Both the position numbers and the translations under genes were made by a program. Positions 59,523 through 64,000 of a stretch of 64,000 nt of DNA are shown here, piece after piece. The stretch comes from Dongia_B soli (lineage in GTDB: Bacteria > Pseudomonadota > Alphaproteobacteria > Dongiales > Dongiaceae). A model generated the notes under the pieces. That model was not told the origin of the DNA. It did not search any database and saw only the letters and a list, made by a program, of their open reading frames with translations. Position 1 is the first letter of the stretch. Every line of letters starts with the position of its first letter. The stretch is from NCBI RefSeq assembly GCF_034044715.1, contig NZ_JAXCLW010000002.1:434001-498000 (forward strand). Direction: 5' to 3'.

Positions 59523-61634
59523 ATGTCGAGTAGCTTGTCGAAACGGCAACAAAATCTGCGCCGTTTGCTCAACCCGAAGCATGTCTGCATCGTCGGCGGC
59601 CAGGCCATGGAAGAGTCCATCCGGCGGTGTGATGAGACCGGTTTCAAGGGGGATATCTGGATCGTCAATCCGAAGTATACCGAACTCGGCGGCCGACGCT
59701 GCTATGCCTCTATTGCCGAGCTGCCGGCAGCGCCGGACGCGACTTTCATCGCCGTCCCGCGCGAAGCGACGATCGACATTATGGCGCAATTGAATGCACG
59801 GGGCGCCGGTGGCGCGATCTGCTACGCCGCTGGTTATGCCGAAGTCGGCGGCGAGGGGCGGGATCTGCAGCAGCGCTTCATCGATGCAGCGGGCGACCTG
59901 GCAGTCGTCGGGCCTAATTGTTACGGTGTCCTCAATTATCTGGACGGGATCGCGCTCTGGCCGACCGGCCATTTGGGCAAGCGGGTAGAAACCGGCTGTG
60001 CGATTATCGCCCAAAGCGGCAATATCGCGCTCAACCTAACGATGAACCACCGTTCGGTGCCCTTCGCTTATGTCATCAGCTCGGGCAACCAAGTCATTCT
60101 CAATGTCGCCGATTACATCGACGCTGTGGCGGAAGATCCGCGGATCAAGGCCGTCGGCCTTTATATCGAAGGCATCACCGACATTCCCGCTTTCAGCCGT
60201 GCCGCCGCCAAGGCGTTGGCGAATGGCAAGCCGCTGGTCGCCCTGAAGGCCGGCAATTCGGAACTGGGCGCTAAGCTGGCGATGAGCCATACGAGTTCTC
60301 TGGCCGGAAGCGATAAGATGTATGACGCCTTGTTCGCCCGCTTGGGGGTGATCCGGGTGCATACCATTCCGCAACTGCTGGAAACCATCAAACTGGTGTC
60401 GAGCGCGGGCTTGCCAAAGGGCAGGCGGCTGGCGGTCTTCACCTGCTCGGGCGGCGACGGATTGTTGACGGCGGATATCTGCGAAAAGCTGGATGTGCCG
60501 CTGCCCAGTTTCCCACCGGCCCAGGCGGCGGACCTGCGGAGCCAGTTGCCGAATTTCGCCAGCGTCACCAATCCGCTCGATTACAACACCTCGCTTTGGG
60601 GCAAGGAAGATTTGCTGACGAATCTGTTCTCAACCGTCATGGCCGGCGATTTCGATGCCGGTATGCTGGTGCTGGACTACGCCACGGAAAGCGTGGAAAG
60701 CGACGAGGTTTTCGACCGCAGCCGCCGCGCCTTGATCACCGCTTGTGAACGCCATGGCAAGATGCCGATCATCACCGCAACACTCCCCGAACTGTTCCCT
60801 ACGGGGCCGCGCGATCTGTCGGTGCAGCAGCATGCCGCGCCGATGCAGGGGTTGCCTGAGGCTCTAACGGCTTTTGCGTCGGCGCATAGTTTCGCCGAAT
60901 ATCGCGCCGGCCGCGCCGCCGGCAAAGCCAGCCCGATCGAAATCGCAGCCGTGCCGGTTTTATCGGATCAGGCGCCAAGGCGTTTATGGTCGGAATACGA
61001 AGCAAAGAGCAAGCTGGCGGAATTGGGTCTGAAAGCGCCCACAAGCCGTTTGGTGAAACCCGCGGAGGCTGCGGCAGCTGCCGCTGAACTCGGCTTCCCG
61101 GTGGTGATCAAGGTTGCCGATCCAATCCTTGCGCATAAGACGGAAGCGGGTGCGGTGGCGCTTAACCTGAAATCCGAAGCGGATGTGGAAGCCGCGATCC
61201 AGCGCATGTCGGCCTCATTGGCCGCCTATAAGCCGGGCGCCCGGATCGCCAAGGTGCTGGTCGAGCGCATGGTTTCCAATGTCGTCGCGGAAATGATCGT
61301 CGGTATCAAGCGCGACCCGCAATTCGGCCTCGCTCTGGTTGTTGGGGCGGGCGGTATTCTGGTCGAAATGGTGGAAGACGCGACCATGCTGCTGCTGCCG
61401 ACCGACCGGCCGGCGATCGCGGGCGCGATCGGCAAGCTGAAGATCGCGAAGTTGCTGCGCGGCTATCGCGGTAAGCCGGCCGGCGACATCGAGGCGCTGG
61501 TCGATGCAGTCGCCGCCATTGCCGCTTTCGCTCAGGCTCATGCCGACAGCCTGGTTGAACTGGACGTCAATCCACTGATGGTGCTGACGGACGGCGCCGT
61601 AGCGGTGGATGCCCTGGTGGTGACCGTCGACTAA
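59523..61634 (+). CDS. ADP-forming acetate/acyl-CoA synthetase-like protein
   Basis: This 703-residue NDP-forming acyl-CoA ligase has an N-terminal CoA-binding Rossmann domain (LNPKHVCIVGGQAMEESIRR). A succinyl-CoA-ligase-like domain follows, with the phospho-His region (KLAMSHTSSLAG), and then a C-terminal ATP-grasp domain (LWSEYEAKSKLAELGLKAPTSR; FPVVIKVADPILAHKTEAGAVALNL; LALVVGAGGILVEMVEDATMLLLP). Such enzymes interconvert acyl-CoA + ADP + Pi with acid + CoA + ATP. The acyl substrate is unknown; acetate, pimeloyl-type or other acids are possible. The start at 59523 follows GGAAG. Confidence 0.88.
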   Translation: MSSSLSKRQQNLRRLLNPKHVCIVGGQAMEESIRRCDETGFKGDIWIVNPKYTELGGRRCYASIAELPAAPDATFIAVPREATIDIMAQLNARGAGGAICYAAGYAEVGGEGRDLQQRFIDAAGDLAVVGPNCYGVLNYLDGIALWPTGHLGKRVETGCAIIAQSGNIALNLTMNHRSVPFAYVISSGNQVILNVADYIDAVAEDPRIKAVGLYIEGITDIPAFSRAAAKALANGKPLVALKAGNSELGAKLAMSHTSSLAGSDKMYDALFARLGVIRVHTIPQLLETIKLVSSAGLPKGRRLAVFTCSGGDGLLTADICEKLDVPLPSFPPAQAADLRSQLPNFASVTNPLDYNTSLWGKEDLLTNLFSTVMAGDFDAGMLVLDYATESVESDEVFDRSRRALITACERHGKMPIITATLPELFPTGPRDLSVQQHAAPMQGLPEALTAFASAHSFAEYRAGRAAGKASPIEIAAVPVLSDQAPRRLWSEYEAKSKLAELGLKAPTSRLVKPAEAAAAAAELGFPVVIKVADPILAHKTEAGAVALNLKSEADVEAAIQRMSASLAAYKPGARIAKVLVERMVSNVVAEMIVGIKRDPQFGLALVVGAGGILVEMVEDATMLLLPTDRPAIAGAIGKLKIAKLLRGYRGKPAGDIEALVDAVAAIAAFAQAHADSLVELDVNPLMVLTDGAVAVDALVVTVD

Positions 61635-61662
61635 TTGCCTGCGACATATCGCGCGGCTGTTA

Positions 61663-61710
61663 AAACGGCCGTTCCGGGTATTTGGCCTGGAACGGCCGTT
61701 TGGTCGTTTA
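61663..61710 (+). terminator. terminator after the acyl-CoA synthetase gene
   Basis: A 13-bp stem AAACGGCCGTTCC / GGAACGGCCGTTT is followed by GGTCGTTTA. Confidence 0.75.
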
Positions 61711-61794
61711 AGGCCGTCGCTGTGAAGCCAGTCGGTCCCCGATGGCTTGGTTACCTTGAGATCAATAAGTAAACGATAACGCGAGGAGGAGCGT

Positions 61795-62982
61795 ATGGCC
61801 TATCATCCAGGCCGTCATTTTTTACAGGTGCCGGGACCGACCAACATTCCCGACAGGATCCTGAAAGCAATTGCCGCGCCGGTTCTGGATCACCGGGGGC
61901 CAGAATTCACCAAACTCGGCCGCGAAGTGCTGGATCGGATAAAACCGGTCTTCAAGACCCGGCAGCCTGTGATGATCTTTCCGGCAAGCGGCACCGGCGG
62001 CTGGGAATCAGCGCTGGTCAATACGCTCTCCCCAGGCGATACGGTGATGACCTTCAATACCGGGCAATTCGCGGTCCTTTGGGAAAAGATGGCAAAGCAG
62101 TTAGGCCTGAATGTCCACACGCTGACCACCGATTGGCGCCGTGGCCCCAGTCCTGAATCCATCGAAGCGGCCTTGGCTGAAGACAAGTCGCATCAGATCA
62201 AGGCCATTCTGCTGGTTCACAACGAAACCTCGAATGGCGTGATGTCGCGGGTTGCCGAAATCCGCAAGGCGATCGATCGGGCAAAGCATCCGGCCCTGTT
62301 GATGGTCGATACCATCTCATCCCTCGGCAGCGCCGATTTCCGCTTCGATGAATGGGGTGTCGACGTCGCTGTCGGTGGATCACAAAAAGGCCTGATGCTG
62401 CCAGCCGGCCTCGCTTTCGTTGCCGTCAGCGAGAAGGCCTTGAAGGCATCGAAGACCGCCAAGCTGCCCCGTGCTTTCTGGGATTGGGAACCGATGCTCG
62501 CCAATTCGACCGGCGGCAATTTCCCCTATACCCCGGCCTGCAATCTTTTCTTCGGACTGAAGGAGGCGCTGAACCTGATCGATGAAGAAGGATTGGAGAA
62601 CATCTTCATTCGCCACAGCCGGCACGCCGAGGCGACACGCCGCGCCGTGCAGGCCTGGGGGCTGGAAACCGTTTGCGCCGAGCCGCTGGAATACAGTCAA
62701 TCGGTGACGGCGGTCTTCACACCGGAAGGGCATTCCGCGGATGGCCTGCGCAAGGTCATTCTGGAGCGCTTCAATATGGCCTTGGGCGCCGGCCTGGGCA
62801 AATTGGCCGACAAGGTCTTCCGCATCGGACATCTGGGAGATTTTAACGACCTTATGCTGGCCGGCACTCTGGGCGGCGTCGAGATGGGATTGTCCCTCAG
62901 CAATATTCCGCATAAGTCCGGCGGTATTGTTGCCGCGCTTGACCATTTGTCGGCGCAGGCAGGTTTGCGCGCCGCCGCCTGA
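61795..62982 (+). CDS. serine-glyoxylate / alanine-glyoxylate-type aminotransferase
   Basis: This 395-residue class V PLP enzyme opens with GRHFLQVPGPTNIPDRILKAIAAPVLDHRGPEF. It has the SGTGGWESAL and HNETSNGV motifs, then MVDTISSLGSADFRFDEWGVDVAVGGSQKGLMLPAG with the catalytic Lys. This layout is typical of serine-glyoxylate aminotransferases (SgaA), which make glycine and hydroxypyruvate. It links the glycine released by sarcosine oxidase to C2 or serine-cycle metabolism, though alternative substrates such as aspartate or alanine are possible. GAGGAGG precedes the ATG. Confidence 0.88.
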   Translation: MAYHPGRHFLQVPGPTNIPDRILKAIAAPVLDHRGPEFTKLGREVLDRIKPVFKTRQPVMIFPASGTGGWESALVNTLSPGDTVMTFNTGQFAVLWEKMAKQLGLNVHTLTTDWRRGPSPESIEAALAEDKSHQIKAILLVHNETSNGVMSRVAEIRKAIDRAKHPALLMVDTISSLGSADFRFDEWGVDVAVGGSQKGLMLPAGLAFVAVSEKALKASKTAKLPRAFWDWEPMLANSTGGNFPYTPACNLFFGLKEALNLIDEEGLENIFIRHSRHAEATRRAVQAWGLETVCAEPLEYSQSVTAVFTPEGHSADGLRKVILERFNMALGAGLGKLADKVFRIGHLGDFNDLMLAGTLGGVEMGLSLSNIPHKSGGIVAALDHLSAQAGLRAAA

Positions 62983-63000
62983 TACATCTTCTTAAGATGC

Positions 63001-63040
63001 GACCCGGTCTTGCGATGCCGCAGGGCCGGGTTGTTTTTTA
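63001..63040 (+). terminator. terminator after the class V aminotransferase gene
   Basis: ACCCGG (63002-63007) pairs with CCGGGT (63026-63031), with an inner TGCG/CGCA stem, followed by TGTTTTTTA. Confidence 0.8.
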
Positions 63041-64000
63041 TAGGGAAGGGGGCGTCATGACGCGGCTTGCCGGGAGGACGATCGTAACCGTCGTTCCTTG
63101 TTGTGGCCGGCTGGTTAAATGGAGATGGCCGCCAAGCAGTTCGGTCAGGCGTTTAGCCAAAGCAAGGCCAAGGCCCGTGCCTTCGAATTTGCGTGTCGTG
63201 CCCGTCTCAGCCTGGAAGAAGGGTATGAAGAGATGATCGAGCGCCGCCGGATCGATGCCGATCCCCGTATCGGTTACAGAAATCGCCATCCCGCCGACTG
63301 CATCGAGCGCGGCTTGCAGGGTCACCTGACCACCTTCCGGCGTGAATTTCACCGCATTGGAGAGCAAGTTGCCGAGGATCTGCCGTGCGATCCGTTGATC
63401 GATAAAGAGATGAGGCAGATTATCGGGAATTTTCGTTTTCAGTAACAGGCCGCTGGTCTCAGCCGTCTCCCGGATAGCCGGGATAAGTGGGTCGGTGATC
63501 ATTTTCAAGGTCGTTTCGGTCTCGTTCAAGACGAGTTTCCCGGCCTCGATCGTGGTGATGTCGAGAATATCATTGATGACATTTAGCAGCCGGTTGGCGC
63601 TTTGATAAATATCGCCGGCATAATCGAGATAATCCGGAGCGCCCAAAGGACCATGAGTCTGCAGCCGCATCATTTCGGAAAAACCGATAATGGAATTGAG
63701 CGGCGTTCGTAATTCGTGGCTCATGCGCGCAAGAAACTGCGTCTTGGCGCGGCTCGCCTGTTCGGCTGACTCCTTGGCGGCCATCAAGCCGTGCTCCCGC
63801 TCCGTCAGCTCGGTGATGTCGTGAGCCGTGCCCCGATAACCAAGATGCTCGCCATTATCTAGATCGAAAATGGGAACGGAACTGACCAGCAGTAGTTTGG
63901 GTTGCCCGGCTTTGTCGGACGCCTCGAAAACATGATTTCGAAAGGGCGAGAGACTCCGGAAGCGATTTCGCAAGGTTTGCTGCGCTCGACGGTTGATAGC
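63038..64000 (-). CDS. PAS sensor histidine kinase (5' end beyond window)
   Basis: This is a C-terminal fragment of a hybrid-free sensor kinase. A PAS/PAC remnant (LLVSSVPIFDLDNGEHLGYRGTAHDITE) precedes the HisKA dimerisation box with the phosphorylated His (FLARMSHELRTPLNSIIGFSEMM). The HATPase_c domain follows (N box QILGNLLSNAVKF, G1 VTDTGIGI, G2 GTGLGLALAKRL). The frame is open to the right edge, so the N terminus is missing; a TTG at 63973 is not a convincing start. No response regulator gene is visible. Confidence 0.85.
   Translation of the reverse strand, partial: AINRRAQQTLRNRFRSLSPFRNHVFEASDKAGQPKLLLVSSVPIFDLDNGEHLGYRGTAHDITELTEREHGLMAAKESAEQASRAKTQFLARMSHELRTPLNSIIGFSEMMRLQTHGPLGAPDYLDYAGDIYQSANRLLNVINDILDITTIEAGKLVLNETETTLKMITDPLIPAIRETAETSGLLLKTKIPDNLPHLFIDQRIARQILGNLLSNAVKFTPEGGQVTLQAALDAVGGMAISVTDTGIGIDPAALDHLFIPFFQAETGTTRKFEGTGLGLALAKRLTELLGGHLHLTSRPQQGTTVTIVLPASRVMTPPSL

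Overview
The window looks like chromosomal DNA of an alphaproteobacterium, most likely a Rhodospirillales-type organism. This rests on protein-level resemblance only: choXWV/betIBA, a bmt-type betaine-homocysteine methyltransferase with an Arg-rich tail, soxBDAG, non-pyrrolysine MttB homologues and GlxA/AraC regulators are a typical alphaproteobacterial set. The DNA is moderately GC-rich by eye and gene-dense. I saw no rRNA, tRNA, CRISPR array or intact insertion sequence.

The dominant theme is uptake and stepwise demethylation of choline-type quaternary amines. Two ChoX-like binding proteins (3878-4822 and 11245-12174) and one ChoWV permease/ATPase pair (12299-14396) import choline. BetA and BetB (7203-10339, with BetI) oxidise it to glycine betaine. 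Bmt (24215-25282) and two MttB-family methyltransferases (28379-29944 and 47871-49397) could remove the first methyl group. An FAD/GcvT-type dimethylglycine or sarcosine dehydrogenase (25469-28030) and the four-subunit sarcosine oxidase soxBDAG (36915-42112) would take the product to glycine. A GbdR/GlxA-like regulator (42541-43554) is divergent from sox. A serine-glyoxylate-type aminotransferase (61795-62982) may connect to C1/C2 metabolism.

Region by region. 1-2950: a truncated MTA/SAH nucleosidase-like gene, then a tandem duplication of a small secreted coiled-coil gene that carried along the 3' part of a zinc alcohol dehydrogenase gene, leaving a decayed fragment. 3050-5540: a TetR regulator divergent from an orphan ChoX, with strong dyads between them, then a small membrane protein and a HIT protein. 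5880-15130: an MFS transporter, betIBA, choXWV and a HAD phosphatase. 15139-16940: an aminotransferase and a DauR/YheO-type regulator split by an in-frame TAG. 17196-21419: an efeUOB iron-uptake operon with a second, very similar M75 protein. 21496-33071: bmt-argS-BCAT, the dehydrogenase/MttB divergon, and an ABC transporter with a fused double permease and no binding protein. 33376-36857: YciB, carbonic anhydrase, an EamA exporter, and a gene-poor stretch with two overlapping small membrane ORFs. 36915-43554: soxBDAG and its probable regulator. 43617-53427: poorly characterised genes, namely a 2OG oxygenase-PAS pair, an HD-domain protein, an Fe-S protein, a triple-repeat secreted protein, MttB-2, a desaturase, and a tight four-gene operon (double GFA, cytosolic PhnD-like, DMT, TusA-like). 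53452-64000: an AI-2E exporter, two tandem Tat-exported peptide-type binding proteins without a permease, an orphan TAXI binding protein, an ADP-forming acyl-CoA synthetase, the serine-glyoxylate-type aminotransferase, and a PAS histidine kinase cut by the window edge.
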